Shown here: piece after piece, positions 1 to 7,940 of the stretch
Numbering within the stretch: the stretch's first letter is position 1
Layout: each line of letters starts with the position of its first letter
Assembly: GCA_964573105.1 (NCBI GenBank)
Contig: CAZNIS010000008.1
Location: forward strand, 1 to 64,000
Source of the DNA: CAKZSB01 sp964573105
GTDB lineage: Bacteria > Pseudomonadota > Gammaproteobacteria > Granulosicoccales > Granulosicoccaceae
Reading direction: 5' to 3'
Length of the DNA stretch: 64,000 bases
Position numbers and translations under genes: made by a program
Notes under the pieces: generated by a model
Databases searched by the model: none
The model's input: the letters and a program-made list of their open reading frames with translations, nothing else
Told to the model about the DNA's origin: nothing

Positions 1-38
1 ATGAGTCGTCATTCCGGACTTGCCCCGGACGCCAGCTA

Positions 39-1025
39 TCAGGCAACCAGCGACGCCTGAATGTCCCGAATGCGCTTGAGTGCTTCGTCAGCCAGTGGCC
101 CTTTGTTGACTGCGTCCGCTGCCAGCTGAAGCTGCTCCAGTGTGGCGATACCGATTTCAGTGGTTGGCAATATGGGGTTGGAGATCACGTAGCGTGTTGC
201 GAGTTCTGGCAGTGAACTGGCGAAGTCGTCGTCGATCAGCGATGAAAACTTCAGGGCGTGTTTAACATCGGTGGCGTAGTCGGTGGGGGAGCCGATCGGG
301 GCGACCTTTGGCATACCGAGCGGATGACGCTCTTCACGACCGGACAATGCACCACCTGCCAGTACGCGCACACCGATGGCACCGACGCCGTTATCGGCCG
401 ACACATCCAGCAGTTGTTTGAAATCATCGGCCGGGTAGTTCGCAAGGGCAGGCTCGCCTGCGGATGGCACCAGCAGGTTGTAGAAGATCTGTGCGCTGTC
501 GAATCGGCCGGACTCAACCAGTTGGTGCAATTGGGCGACATCGCCTTTGGCGGTAAAGCCAATGTAGCGGGTTTTGCCAGCGTCACGCATTTTCTCAAAG
601 ACGGGTACGATCTCTTCGAGTATCTGTGTGGCGTTGATGGTGCCGTGGCGATCGGCTTCATCGATCGTGTTGTGCAACTGGAAGAGATCGACGTGATCCA
701 GGCGCAGGCGCTTGAGGCTTGCGTGTAGCGATTCTTCTACCAGTTGGCCGACTTTGCCAAGCTCTGCCTGTGGCACGCCCACTTTGGTGGCGACGATGAT
801 GCCGTCGGTGTTGCCCGCGAGTGCGCGGCCGAGGTTGGTCTCGGATGCGCCGTCGCCGTAGCTTGCCGCGGTATCGAAAAAGTTAATGCCGTTGTCGCGC
901 GCCCAGGCCACGGCTCGATCCTGATCGGTGGCCTCGCCCTTTGTCATCAGACCACCCACGGCGCCGCAGCCGAAGGTCAGACGCGATACGTTGAGGTCGG
1001 TTCGTCCAAAGCGGGCGGTTTGCAT
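39..1025 (-). CDS. Aldo/keto reductase
   Basis: This is an NAD(P)H-dependent aldo/keto reductase that would reduce a carbonyl compound in the cytoplasm; the substrate cannot be told. Family hallmarks are in order: the N-terminal strand with TFGCG, the motif FFDTAASYGDG holding the catalytic Asp and Tyr, the Lys in VATKVG, and the His in DLFQLHN. The open frame runs back to 1088, but I place the start at the ATG at 1023-1025 because MQTARFGRTDLNVSRL is the usual beginning of this family and the 21 codons before it look like noise. It is divergent from the racemase-fold gene at 1165, so the two promoters should lie between 1026 and 1164. It may serve the catabolic cluster to its right, but that rests on position only. 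Confidence 0.88.
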   Translation of the reverse strand: MQTARFGRTDLNVSRLTFGCGAVGGLMTKGEATDQDRAVAWARDNGINFFDTAASYGDGASETNLGRALAGNTDGIIVATKVGVPQAELGKVGQLVEESLHASLKRLRLDHVDLFQLHNTIDEADRHGTINATQILEEIVPVFEKMRDAGKTRYIGFTAKGDVAQLHQLVESGRFDSAQIFYNLLVPSAGEPALANYPADDFKQLLDVSADNGVGAIGVRVLAGGALSGREERHPLGMPKVAPIGSPTDYATDVKHALKFSSLIDDDFASSLPELATRYVISNPILPTTEIGIATLEQLQLAADAVNKGPLADEALKRIRDIQASLVA

Positions 1026-1164
1026 GCGGCTATCCGGTTCTGTGGTGGTGTGTGCCCCGATTACAACACAATCGCGGCACTCGTTCACGGTGCGAATTGG
1101 TTTGCCGGTGGATGCGACACCTGTGGTGTAATGAGGTGATCAGAGTATCTGCCGGAGCCGCGAC

Positions 1165-1938
1165 TTGAAAATTTGGTACCAGAGCTATGTCGATGCCGAG
1201 CATGGCCAGTCTTATTGGGACAACCTGCAAAAACACCTGGATAACATTATCGATCCCGGTACGCAGGTCGATATCAAGGGCATCACGCCGCACGATTCCT
1301 ACGCCCATCCGATCGTCGAGTTTCGCTGTGCGCGCGAGGTGATCTGTAATGCGGCGATCGCCGAGCGCGAAGGCTACGATGCTTTTGTGGTCGGGCACTT
1401 TCAGGATGCCGGTCTGTATGAGGCGCGCTCGGTGGTCGACATCCCGGTGGTTGGTCTGGGCGAGTCATCAATGCTGTACTCCTGTCAGTTGGGGCAGCAG
1501 GTCGGTATCGTGACGATCAATCCTCGCTACATTTCCTGGTTTCATCATCAGATCGGCAAGTATGGTCTGCGCGAGCGGGTGACCGGTGTGCATGCGATGA
1601 CGTTTCAGCCCGGGCAGATCTTGTCGGCGTTTGGATCGGATGATCGCCTCAATGAGGTGGCGGGTCTGTTTGAAGAACAGGCAAAGCCTTTGGTTGAGCA
1701 GGGTGTTGATGTGTTGATTCCCGGCGGCGGCATACCGATGCTGCTGTTTTCGCAAATTCAGCAACACACAGTGGATGGCGCGCCGGTCATCAATGGCATA
1801 CCCATCGTGGTGAAAATGGCCGAAATGGCGGTCAAGCTAAAACGCACCACCGGGCTTTCGACCAGCCGCGTATCCGATTTCATGAAGCCGCCGCCGGAGG
1901 TGCTGGAAGAGTTCATGACGCACCCCAAAGGCCTTTGA
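1165..1938 (+). CDS. Asp/Glu/hydantoin racemase-fold protein lacking both catalytic Cys
   Basis: A 257-residue cytoplasmic protein of the Asp/Glu/hydantoin racemase superfamily, recognised by the repeated fold pattern: strand then DAGLYEAR after the first half, VVGLGESSM, QQVGIVTINPRY, and a second half with GVDVLIPGGG. Classical members carry two catalytic cysteines, one in an ACFxDPGL-like motif and one in a LGCAG-like motif. Here the first position reads GHFQDAGL (His78) and the second reads PGGGIP (Gly188), so the two-base racemase mechanism is not possible and a different reaction or a binding role must be considered. The start is a TTG at 1165, favoured by GGAG at 1154-1157, seven bases upstream. 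It heads a run of plus-strand genes; MaoC follows ten bases after its stop. Confidence 0.82.
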   Translation: MKIWYQSYVDAEHGQSYWDNLQKHLDNIIDPGTQVDIKGITPHDSYAHPIVEFRCAREVICNAAIAEREGYDAFVVGHFQDAGLYEARSVVDIPVVGLGESSMLYSCQLGQQVGIVTINPRYISWFHHQIGKYGLRERVTGVHAMTFQPGQILSAFGSDDRLNEVAGLFEEQAKPLVEQGVDVLIPGGGIPMLLFSQIQQHTVDGAPVINGIPIVVKMAEMAVKLKRTTGLSTSRVSDFMKPPPEVLEEFMTHPKGL

Positions 1939-1948
1939 CGGAGGGGTA

Positions 1949-2407
1949 TTGATGCTCGATCGTTACTTTGAAGATTTTGAGGTCGGCCAGTCGTTCGAGA
2001 CGCGCGGCATGACGATCACCGAATCGCAGATACTGGATTTTGCACTGCAGTATGATCCGCAGCCCTTTCATATGGATAAAATTGCCGCAAAGGATTCGAT
2101 CTTCGGTGAGCTGATCGCAAGCGGCATGCAGACCATGGCGATTTCATTCCGGCTCTGGTACGACGCCGGAGTGATGAAGTCTGCATCGCTGGGCTCACCC
2201 GGTATTGATGAATTGCGCTGGACAGCACCCGTGCGTGCGGGCGATACGTTGCATGTGGTGGTGAGCGTAGAGGAAAAAACACCCTCGCGTTCAAAACCGG
2301 ATCGTGGGTTGATACTAATGAAGTATCAGGTATTCAATCAACACAAAAAACCGGTCATGAGCTATGTCGCGAAACAGATAATTGCGATGCGGGGAGTGAT
2401 GGTTTGA
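1949..2407 (+). CDS. MaoC-type hot-dog hydratase (copy 1)
   Basis: A 152-residue single hot-dog domain of the MaoC / (R)-specific enoyl-CoA hydratase family. It would add water to, or remove it from, an acyl-CoA or related thioester. The hydratase signature is intact: YDPQPFHMD with Asp36 and His41, followed by the helix ASGMQTMAISFRLW. The start ATG at 1949 was kept, but the next codon is also ATG (1952) and either may be used; GGAGGGG at 1940-1946 serves as ribosome binding site. It lies immediately after the racemase-fold gene and 21 bases before the EthD-like gene, so the three are probably cotranscribed. Two more MaoC genes lie past the TRAP transporter at 7464-8428. Confidence 0.9.
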   Translation: MMLDRYFEDFEVGQSFETRGMTITESQILDFALQYDPQPFHMDKIAAKDSIFGELIASGMQTMAISFRLWYDAGVMKSASLGSPGIDELRWTAPVRAGDTLHVVVSVEEKTPSRSKPDRGLILMKYQVFNQHKKPVMSYVAKQIIAMRGVMV

Positions 2408-2428
2408 ATTCGACGCCAGGGGCAGACA

Positions 2429-3100
2429 ATGATCGATGAGGGATATTCGCTTTTTTACATCGCGCATCCGGACATTGTTCCGCTCGAGATCGGGCAATTT
2501 GTCGATGGCGAATTGATAGAGGTTTGTCGGCAGGTATCGCTTGATTCGGCCGATATTTTCCTGCCCGTGGATTGGCACAACCCTATTTTTAATGACGGCC
2601 CAGCGCCCGGCTTTGTAGTGCAACTGTGCGCACGCGATGCTGGTCAGCTCGGTGAATTGCAAACCAGATTGTCTGAGGTTGAGATGCGAGACACCGGGCG
2701 TCTATCGAGCATCGCGCGCAGCGGCATTTTCGCCACCCATAGCTGGCCGGTGGCCGGCCAGGCAGCGCCCGCCGCGCGCGCAGCGCCAGTGTCGTTTCTG
2801 GTGCGATACTTTGCCGATATGTTGCCCGACGCTGATGCCTTTCGGGCAGCGTATCAGGCCAGTCATCCGGCGATACTCGGCCGCTTTCCGGGGATTAGAA
2901 ACGTGCGCTGCTACGTGCCGCACGATACAAGCAACGAGACTTCGATAGAACTGCTGAACGAAGTGGTGTTCGACAGCACTGATGCGTTGGGTGCGGCACT
3001 CGCGTCTGATGTATTGCAGGCCCTGCGTGAAGATACCGCGACGCTGCCCGAGCGCGGGGAGAATGCGCATCATGCGATGCAGCGGTTGTCTGTGGGGTGA
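2429..3100 (+). CDS. EthD-like (dimeric alpha-beta barrel) protein
   Basis: A 223-residue protein. The second half (about residues 115-220) has an EthD-like pattern: RYFADMLPDADAFRAAY, then HPAILGRFPGIRNVRCY, then a strand with NEVVFDSTDALGAAL. EthD-like domains are small ferredoxin-like barrels, often in catabolic gene clusters, and some have been linked to ring or lactone chemistry. The first half (residues 1-110) may be a diverged second copy of the same fold, but I could not align it with certainty. No signal peptide is seen. AGGGG at 2416-2420 is a suitable ribosome binding site for the ATG at 2429. It ends the first gene block; a repeat-filled region follows. Confidence 0.68.
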   Translation: MIDEGYSLFYIAHPDIVPLEIGQFVDGELIEVCRQVSLDSADIFLPVDWHNPIFNDGPAPGFVVQLCARDAGQLGELQTRLSEVEMRDTGRLSSIARSGIFATHSWPVAGQAAPAARAAPVSFLVRYFADMLPDADAFRAAYQASHPAILGRFPGIRNVRCYVPHDTSNETSIELLNEVVFDSTDALGAALASDVLQALREDTATLPERGENAHHAMQRLSVG

Positions 3101-3120
3101 GGCCATGCCTTCCTCGGAAT

Positions 3121-3517
3121 CCAGCTGTTTAGGTGTTGGTATCCTGACGCGTTAGCGAGGCGACTGTATGGGTGTTGCCGGTGATTTGGTGGTGAGTTGC
3201 CTTGCTCACGCTGCGGGTTTCCACCAGGGTGGCAGGGTATTGGTAGTCTGAAGCGTTAGTGAGTTGATGTAACGATCGAATGAATCTTCGTACCACGCTT
3301 GCCACGTATCCCGCTGTTTGCATGTGTTGGTAACCCGACGCGTTAGCGAGGCGACACTATGTGTGTTGCCGGTGGTTTGGTTGTGTGTTGCCTTGCTCAC
3401 GCTGCGGGTTTCCTTCGTGGTGGCAGGCTATCGTTGCCCGACGCATGAGCGAGGACACTGTAAGTGTGTTGCCGGTGTTGTGGCTTTGCGTTGCCTCGCT
3501 GACGCGTCGGGTTTTTT
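3121..3517. repeat. REP-like intergenic repeat cluster (two full copies plus partial copies)
   Basis: The 425 bases between the EthD-like gene and the TSUP gene hold no gene but repeated DNA. Copy 1 (about 3121-3239) and copy 2 (about 3310-3430) align over their whole length: both run TGTTGGTA, a CCTGACGCGTTAGCGAGG or CCCGACGCGTTAGCGAGG arm, TGTTGCCGGTG, a CCTTGCTCACGCTGCGGGTTT arm, and GTGGCAGG. A third, more diverged copy follows at 3431-3517 with the arm GCCTCGCTGACGCGTCGGG, the exact reverse complement of the left arm of copy 2. A decayed half copy is at 3240-3278. The arms are complementary, so each unit can fold into a long imperfect hairpin, as REP or MITE-type elements do. Confidence 0.75.
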
Positions 3518-3531
3518 GCTGATCCGTTTCG

Positions 3532-4287
3532 CTATGACACGCCGAACAGGCCGCTGTATCCCAGTCGCAGTGCCAGCAGTGTCAGTGCCCATTTGAATGC
3601 GGTGATGAAGATCTCTTCGGGCAGGTTGGTCAGTGCGCGTTTGCCGGTGATGGTGCCGAGCTGACCGGCGGCTACCATTGCGACGAGGAACGGTATCCAT
3701 TCGGCAAATGAAAACCCCAGCAGCGCGAAGGTCACAACCTTGAGCCCGTGCAGGATTGTCATCACGGCACCATGGGTGGCGATGACCGCCTGGCGGCCCA
3801 TGCGGGCGGTATTCCAGAATGCTGCGACCAGCGGGCCGGTGGCGCCGAGGAACATGCTCAGAAAGGTGGTCACCGCGCCGACGACGCTGAAACCACGCAC
3901 GGGTATGTCGGCGGCCCTGAACACGGGCGACCAGATTGACCACAGAATGAACAGCGCCAGCGCGACCATCAGTAATCGGGCCGGCAAATTGACGATGACG
4001 GTCGCGGCCAGAGCTACGCCGAGCACTGATCCGGCGGCAAACCAGCCGACGATCATGCGATCGACATGCTCGCGAAATGCCCAGACCCTGCCGACATTTG
4101 AGCCGGTCTGGATGACGCCGTGCAGCGGCAGCACGATGGCCGGCGGCAGAATCTGCAGCATCACAGTGATCACCGCAATGCCGCCACCGATGCCGAGCCC
4201 GGCGGTGAAGGCCGAGGCGAAAAAAGACAGCACCAGCAGCGCGCCAACCTGCGTTGCGGTCAGCATCTCGGGTATCAGAGCCTGCAA
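3532..4287 (-). CDS. TSUP (TauE/SafE) family membrane transporter
   Basis: A 251-residue polytopic inner-membrane protein of the TSUP family, whose studied members export sulfite or organosulfur anions. The first helix carries the typical glycine-rich stretch FTAGLGIGGGIAVITVMLQ and a second matching region SMFLGATGPLVAAFWN appears in the second half, giving the family's internal repeat; seven to eight hydrophobic segments are visible. The ATG at 4287 gives MQALIPEML just before helix 1. It is divergent from dctP, so 4288-4465 holds both promoters. A TSUP exporter beside a TRAP importer could point to a sulfonate-like substrate, but no desulfonating enzyme is visible here. A longer minus-strand frame over the same region is a shadow. 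Confidence 0.88.
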   Translation of the reverse strand: MQALIPEMLTATQVGALLVLSFFASAFTAGLGIGGGIAVITVMLQILPPAIVLPLHGVIQTGSNVGRVWAFREHVDRMIVGWFAAGSVLGVALAATVIVNLPARLLMVALALFILWSIWSPVFRAADIPVRGFSVVGAVTTFLSMFLGATGPLVAAFWNTARMGRQAVIATHGAVMTILHGLKVVTFALLGFSFAEWIPFLVAMVAAGQLGTITGKRALTNLPEEIFITAFKWALTLLALRLGYSGLFGVS

Positions 4288-4465
4288 TGACGTGCCCAGC
4301 GAGGGATCCTTTTAGTTGGCTGAACGGGAAGGCGTGACGCCGAGGCGTCACAAATGCGGCAATTCGGACGTGCGCCGCGCCAATTGAACTTGACTCGACC
4401 ACGCCGGCGTTGAAGTATGGCAGGGTACAGGTTACTTTGGCCTGCAACCTACTGGAGGGTTTTCC

Positions 4466-5482
4466 TTGAAACTGTTTACACGCTTACGTTCCACCACTGC
4501 CGGAATTGCCTGTGCCGGTGTCATGACACTAGCCTCGCTGCCGGCAATGGCGGTCGATAAGGTCTCTGCGGTCCACGCCTTTCCGCCGTTTCTGGTTTAC
4601 ACCAAGACCTTCCTCGCGATGGTCGAAGACATCAACAAGCGCGGCGAGGGCATCGTTGAGATCACGGTTCGCGGTGGTCCGGAGGCGATTGCGATGTTCG
4701 AACAGCCCAATGCGGTGCGCGACGGGGTGGTGGACATGGTGCATACGCCGGGCAGTTTCTATGGGGCGTCTGTACCCGAAATTGATGCCATGGTCGCGGC
4801 GCGTAAAACGCCAATGGAAGTGCGAGAGAACGGTGGTGCGGCGCTGATGGATGCTGCACACCAGAAGCGCTTTAACGTCAAGCACCTTGGCTGGATCGAC
4901 GGTGGTATCCGATTCCACATCTACAACGCCAAGGAATTTAAGTTCGGCGATGATGGCGTCGTTGATCTGACCGGCGTGAAGCTGCGTGACAACCCGATCT
5001 ATCACGCGTTTTTTGAAGCGCTGAACGCGACGACCGCCTCTATGCCTTCTACCGAGGTTTACGCCGCGCTGGAAAAGGGCGTTGTCGACGCCAGCGCCTG
5101 GACCTCGATCGGTATCCTCGATCTGAAATGGGACAAGTTCCTGAACTATCGCCTGGACCCGGCTTTCTACAACACAGACATTGGCGTTATCTTCAACAAG
5201 GATAGCTGGGAGGCGCTGTCGCCGGAATCGCAGAAGCTGATTCAGGATGTCGTGATCGAGTGGGAAGCCAAATCGCACGCCGATCGTCAGGTTGATCGCG
5301 AGAACGACGCCAAGGCACTGCAGGAAGGTGGCATGCAATTCGTCGCAATGGAAGGCGAGGCCGCTGACAAGTACCTGAAACTGGCAGATGATGCATCCTG
5401 GGCGCGGATGAAAGAGCGCCTGGATAAAATGGGTGGCGACAACGCCTACGACGATCTGCGCAAGCACTACTACGGCGAGTAA
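4466..5482 (+). CDS. dctP: TRAP transporter substrate-binding protein (DctP family)
   Basis: A 338-residue periplasmic binding protein that captures the substrate for the TRAP transporter formed with the next two genes. A signal peptide is clear: basic MKLFTRLRSTT, a hydrophobic core, and cleavage after LPAMA. The family pattern follows, including DMVHTPGSFYGASVPEID and the conserved Arg in VKLRDNPIYHAFFEALNA, which usually salt-bridges a substrate carboxylate. The start is a TTG at 4466; it is chosen because GGAGGG at 4454-4459 sits six bases upstream. It is separated from the membrane subunits by a strong hairpin (5512-5534), which would favour excess binding protein over permease. The ligand is probably an organic acid; it cannot be named from the sequence. 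Confidence 0.92.
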   Translation: MKLFTRLRSTTAGIACAGVMTLASLPAMAVDKVSAVHAFPPFLVYTKTFLAMVEDINKRGEGIVEITVRGGPEAIAMFEQPNAVRDGVVDMVHTPGSFYGASVPEIDAMVAARKTPMEVRENGGAALMDAAHQKRFNVKHLGWIDGGIRFHIYNAKEFKFGDDGVVDLTGVKLRDNPIYHAFFEALNATTASMPSTEVYAALEKGVVDASAWTSIGILDLKWDKFLNYRLDPAFYNTDIGVIFNKDSWEALSPESQKLIQDVVIEWEAKSHADRQVDRENDAKALQEGGMQFVAMEGEAADKYLKLADDASWARMKERLDKMGGDNAYDDLRKHYYGE

Positions 5483-5511
5483 CGCTCGCTGCAATTTCTG
5501 ATGCTTGATCC

Positions 5512-5540
5512 AATGGGGCCATTATGGCCCCATTTTTATT
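5512..5540 (+). terminator. Hairpin with U-tract between dctP and dctQ
   Basis: A perfect 10-base-pair stem (AATGGGGCCA at 5512-5521 and TGGCCCCATT at 5525-5534) with a TTA loop is followed by TTTTATTG, the form of a Rho-independent terminator. It lies 30 bases after the dctP stop. Because the permease genes follow in the same direction without another obvious promoter, partial termination or 3'-end protection of dctP mRNA is likely. Confidence 0.8.
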
Positions 5541-5589
5541 GTTTACCCCATTGGCTGATTGCCTGGCGGAATCCGCTGCACCTGAATCC

Positions 5590-6084
5590 ATGAAAATAAT
5601 TGACAAGATCTGCGATTTTCTGGCGATACTGGCCGGCATCTATCTGGTGGCGATCATGTTTGCGATCGTCTATCAGGCAACATCGCGATCGCTCGGCTAC
5701 TCCGGCTCGTCGCACGTATTTACCTTTTCCGAGTACGGCTTGCTGTATATCGTAATGGCTGCATCGCCGTGGCTGGTGCGCATGAAGGGACACGTCTATA
5801 TCGAACTGCTGACTGCCGCAATTCCAAAGCCTGCAGCGTTTACCTTCTCCAGAGTCGTTACCCTTTTGTGTGTGGTGATCTGTTTACTGTTGGTCTGGTA
5901 TACCGGCGAGGCGACACTCAAAGCCTACACTCGCTCTGACTTCGATATGCGCTCGCTCGATATGCCCAAGTGGCTGCTGTTGATCTCCATGCCGATCTGC
6001 TTTGCGTTGATGGCGTGTCAGTTTTTGCGCTTTGTGTTTGGCGAGGATACGCTGCATTCGGGTGAAGCGGGAGTACACGAATGA
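5590..6084 (+). CDS. dctQ: TRAP transporter small permease (DctQ family)
   Basis: A small inner-membrane subunit of the TRAP transporter with four predicted helices (around IYLVAIMFAIVYQ, YIVMAASPWLVRM, VVTLLCVVICLLLVWY and WLLLISMPICFALMACQF). The conserved DctQ pattern of a Tyr/Glu-rich region before helix 2 (FTFSEYGLLYIVMAASPWLV) and R-x-K-G-H after it (RMKGHVYIELL) is present. The frame is open back to 5524, but that position lies inside the terminator hairpin, so I place the start at the ATG at 5590, which gives MKIIDKICDFLAILAG and a normal length of 164 residues. The stop overlaps the ATG of a 14-codon mini-ORF (ATGA at 6081-6084). Confidence 0.88.
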   Translation: MKIIDKICDFLAILAGIYLVAIMFAIVYQATSRSLGYSGSSHVFTFSEYGLLYIVMAASPWLVRMKGHVYIELLTAAIPKPAAFTFSRVVTLLCVVICLLLVWYTGEATLKAYTRSDFDMRSLDMPKWLLLISMPICFALMACQFLRFVFGEDTLHSGEAGVHE

Positions 6085-6125
6085 GTGCGCAGCGCAGGGC
6101 CTGTCTGATCGGCGGGAACACCTGA
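6081..6125 (+). CDS. 14-codon coupling mini-ORF between dctQ and dctM
   Basis: An ATG at 6081 overlaps the dctQ stop (ATGA) and opens a frame of 14 codons (MSAQRRACLIGGNT) that ends in a TGA at 6123-6125 overlapping the dctM ATG (TGATG). The two overlaps would hand ribosomes from dctQ through the mini-ORF to dctM. Whether the peptide itself matters is doubtful; it could also be a chance frame, since dctM has its own weak site (GGCGGGAA) upstream. Confidence 0.35.
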   Translation: MSAQRRACLIGGNT

Positions 6126-7462
6126 TGGAGTGGTACACCGCACTGGGGTTTTTGCTCGGCATGGTGCTGTTTTTCATGTTCATTGGCGTGCCGGTGGCAC
6201 TGGCCTTTCTGGCGGCAAACATGATCGCAGCAACCTATTTCATGGGCGGCAATGGTGATCTTTTAACCCAGATGTCGCGCGGGATCGGGCAGCTATCAAA
6301 CAACGCGATCCGCTCGGTGACCTCGTTCAATCTGATGCCGGTGCCGATGTTTTTGCTGATGGGTGAGATCTTCTTTTTTACCGGCCTCGCCAATCGCATG
6401 TTCGGCGCAATCGATAAACTGATGGGACGCCTGCCGGCGCGGTTGTCGTTTGTGACGGTGGCGGGTGGTACAGCGTTCGCCACGTTATCCGGCTCGTCGA
6501 TGGGATCGACTGCGCTGCTCGGCTCGCTGATGGTGCCGGAGATGGAAAAGCGTGGCTACAAAAAGAAAATGGCCATCGGTCCGATTCTGGGCACTGGTGG
6601 CCTTGCGATGCTGATCCCGCCGTCGGCGTTGGCGGTACTGCTGGCAACCCTTGCGAACCTGGATGTCGGTAAACTGTTGATTGCCGGTGTGGTGCCCGGT
6701 CTGATGCTGGCGGGCTTTTATGTTCTGCTGATCCTTTTTATCTGTCTGATCGATCCGGATGCCGCACCCGACTACGAGATCGAGCGCATTGGCGTCGGCC
6801 AGAAGTTGAAACTCTTGTGCTTTGATGTTGTGCCGATGCTCGCGATTGTGGTCGGTGTGATTCTACTCATATTAAATGGCTGGGCCACGCCATCCGAATC
6901 TGCGGCGTTTGGTTGCCTGGGCGTGCTGGTGCTGGCGGCGCTCTACGGGCAGCTGACGATCGACAGCATCGTGAAGTCTGTCACCGGTGCACTGCGCGTG
7001 ACCACCATGGCGTTGCTGATTATTTTTGGCTCGGCCACGTTTTCTGCACTTTTGGCGTTTTCCGGTGCGAGTGCTGGCCTGATCAACTGGGCGACTGGCT
7101 TTGAGCTCGCGCCGATTGTGATGTTGCTGATTATGTTTGGCATCCTGCTGGTGCTGGGTATGTTTATGGATCAGCTGTCGATGATGCTGCTGACCGTACC
7201 GATATTTTTTCCGCTGGCGCAAAGCCTGAACTTCGATCTGATCTGGTTTGGGGTGATCATTCTGCTGGCGCTTGAGATCAGCTTCACCACACCTCCGTTC
7301 GGGCTGCTGCTGTTTGTGATGAAGGGGGTATCACCGCCGGATACCACGATGAAGGATATCTATCTCGCCGCACTGCCTTATATGGGCTGTGCGATCTTCC
7401 TGGTGGGTCTTTTGATCATCTGGCCGGAAATTGCTTTGTGGCTGCCGGGGATGAGTAAATAG
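6125..7462 (+). CDS. dctM: TRAP transporter large permease (DctM family)
   Basis: The large, channel-forming TRAP subunit, 445 residues with about 12 hydrophobic segments in the inner membrane. It uses the sodium gradient to take up the ligand delivered by DctP. Family landmarks include VPVALAFLAANMIAATYFMGG near the start, the loop SGSSMGSTALLGSLMVPEM, the GGLAMLIPPSALAVLLA stretch, and the C-terminal FGVIILLALEISFTTPPFGLLLF motif, typical of DctM. The frame opens at 6032, but the ATG at 6125 matches the family start (MEWYTALGFLLGM) and gives the usual length. It is followed one base after its stop by the second MaoC gene, so transporter and hydratases form one operon. Confidence 0.92.
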   Translation: MEWYTALGFLLGMVLFFMFIGVPVALAFLAANMIAATYFMGGNGDLLTQMSRGIGQLSNNAIRSVTSFNLMPVPMFLLMGEIFFFTGLANRMFGAIDKLMGRLPARLSFVTVAGGTAFATLSGSSMGSTALLGSLMVPEMEKRGYKKKMAIGPILGTGGLAMLIPPSALAVLLATLANLDVGKLLIAGVVPGLMLAGFYVLLILFICLIDPDAAPDYEIERIGVGQKLKLLCFDVVPMLAIVVGVILLILNGWATPSESAAFGCLGVLVLAALYGQLTIDSIVKSVTGALRVTTMALLIIFGSATFSALLAFSGASAGLINWATGFELAPIVMLLIMFGILLVLGMFMDQLSMMLLTVPIFFPLAQSLNFDLIWFGVIILLALEISFTTPPFGLLLFVMKGVSPPDTTMKDIYLAALPYMGCAIFLVGLLIIWPEIALWLPGMSK

Positions 7463-7463
7463 C

Positions 7464-7940
7464 GTGAGTACTGATGGGCAAATGAAATACTGGGAAGAGC
7501 TCGAATCTGGCCAGGTCTTCCAGACCGGCACGATCACCATCGACGCGGCTGACATCATCGAGTTTGCCAGCGAGTTCGATCCGCAGCCCTATCACCTGGA
7601 TCCGACGGTGGCCGAAAAGTCGATCTTTGGCGGGCATTGCGCCAGCGGTTGGCAGGTTTGCGCGCTGATGATGCGGCTGCTGGCGGACACGCTGGAACGC
7701 GATCACATCCCCTCGCGCGGCTCACCAGGTGTTAATTCTCTGCGCTGGCTGCGGCCGGTTTTCGCTGGCGACACTCTGCATGCGAGCATAACCACTACGG
7801 CCTTGCACCAGGCGCAACACGCCAATGATCCGGGTCTTGTCGATGTCGCGATCGATGTGCTGAATCAGAACGATCAAAGTGTGATTGTGCTGGAGACGCA
7901 ACTGCTGATAGAGCGCCGCCCGACCGGAGCCAACGCATGA
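7464..7940 (+). CDS. MaoC-type hot-dog hydratase (copy 2)
   Basis: A 158-residue MaoC-family domain, the upstream half of an overlapping pair. The hydratase motif is complete: FDPQPYHLD with Asp39 and His44, then ASGWQVCALMMRLLADTL. A GTG at 7464 starts the frame one base after the dctM stop; an ATG at 7482 (MKYWEELESG) is an equally likely start, and it matches where copy 1 begins relative to the motif. Its last codons overlap the first codons of copy 3 (7937-7940, ATGA), typical of subunits made in equal amounts. It would act on an acyl-CoA produced from the imported substrate; no CoA ligase or transferase is seen in the window. Confidence 0.88.
   Translation: MSTDGQMKYWEELESGQVFQTGTITIDAADIIEFASEFDPQPYHLDPTVAEKSIFGGHCASGWQVCALMMRLLADTLERDHIPSRGSPGVNSLRWLRPVFAGDTLHASITTTALHQAQHANDPGLVDVAIDVLNQNDQSVIVLETQLLIERRPTGANA

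Noticed and set aside
1..60. Short ATG frame of 19 codons at the window start
   Set aside because: It overlaps the end of the aldo/keto reductase on the other strand and has no features.
3428..4447. Minus-strand frame of 339 codons overlapping the TSUP gene
   Set aside because: Different frame from the TSUP protein, no hydrophobic segments, rich in Arg/His; the TSUP frame has the family motifs.
4529..5494. Minus-strand frame of 321 codons opposite dctP
   Set aside because: Shadow of the clearly identified DctP gene.
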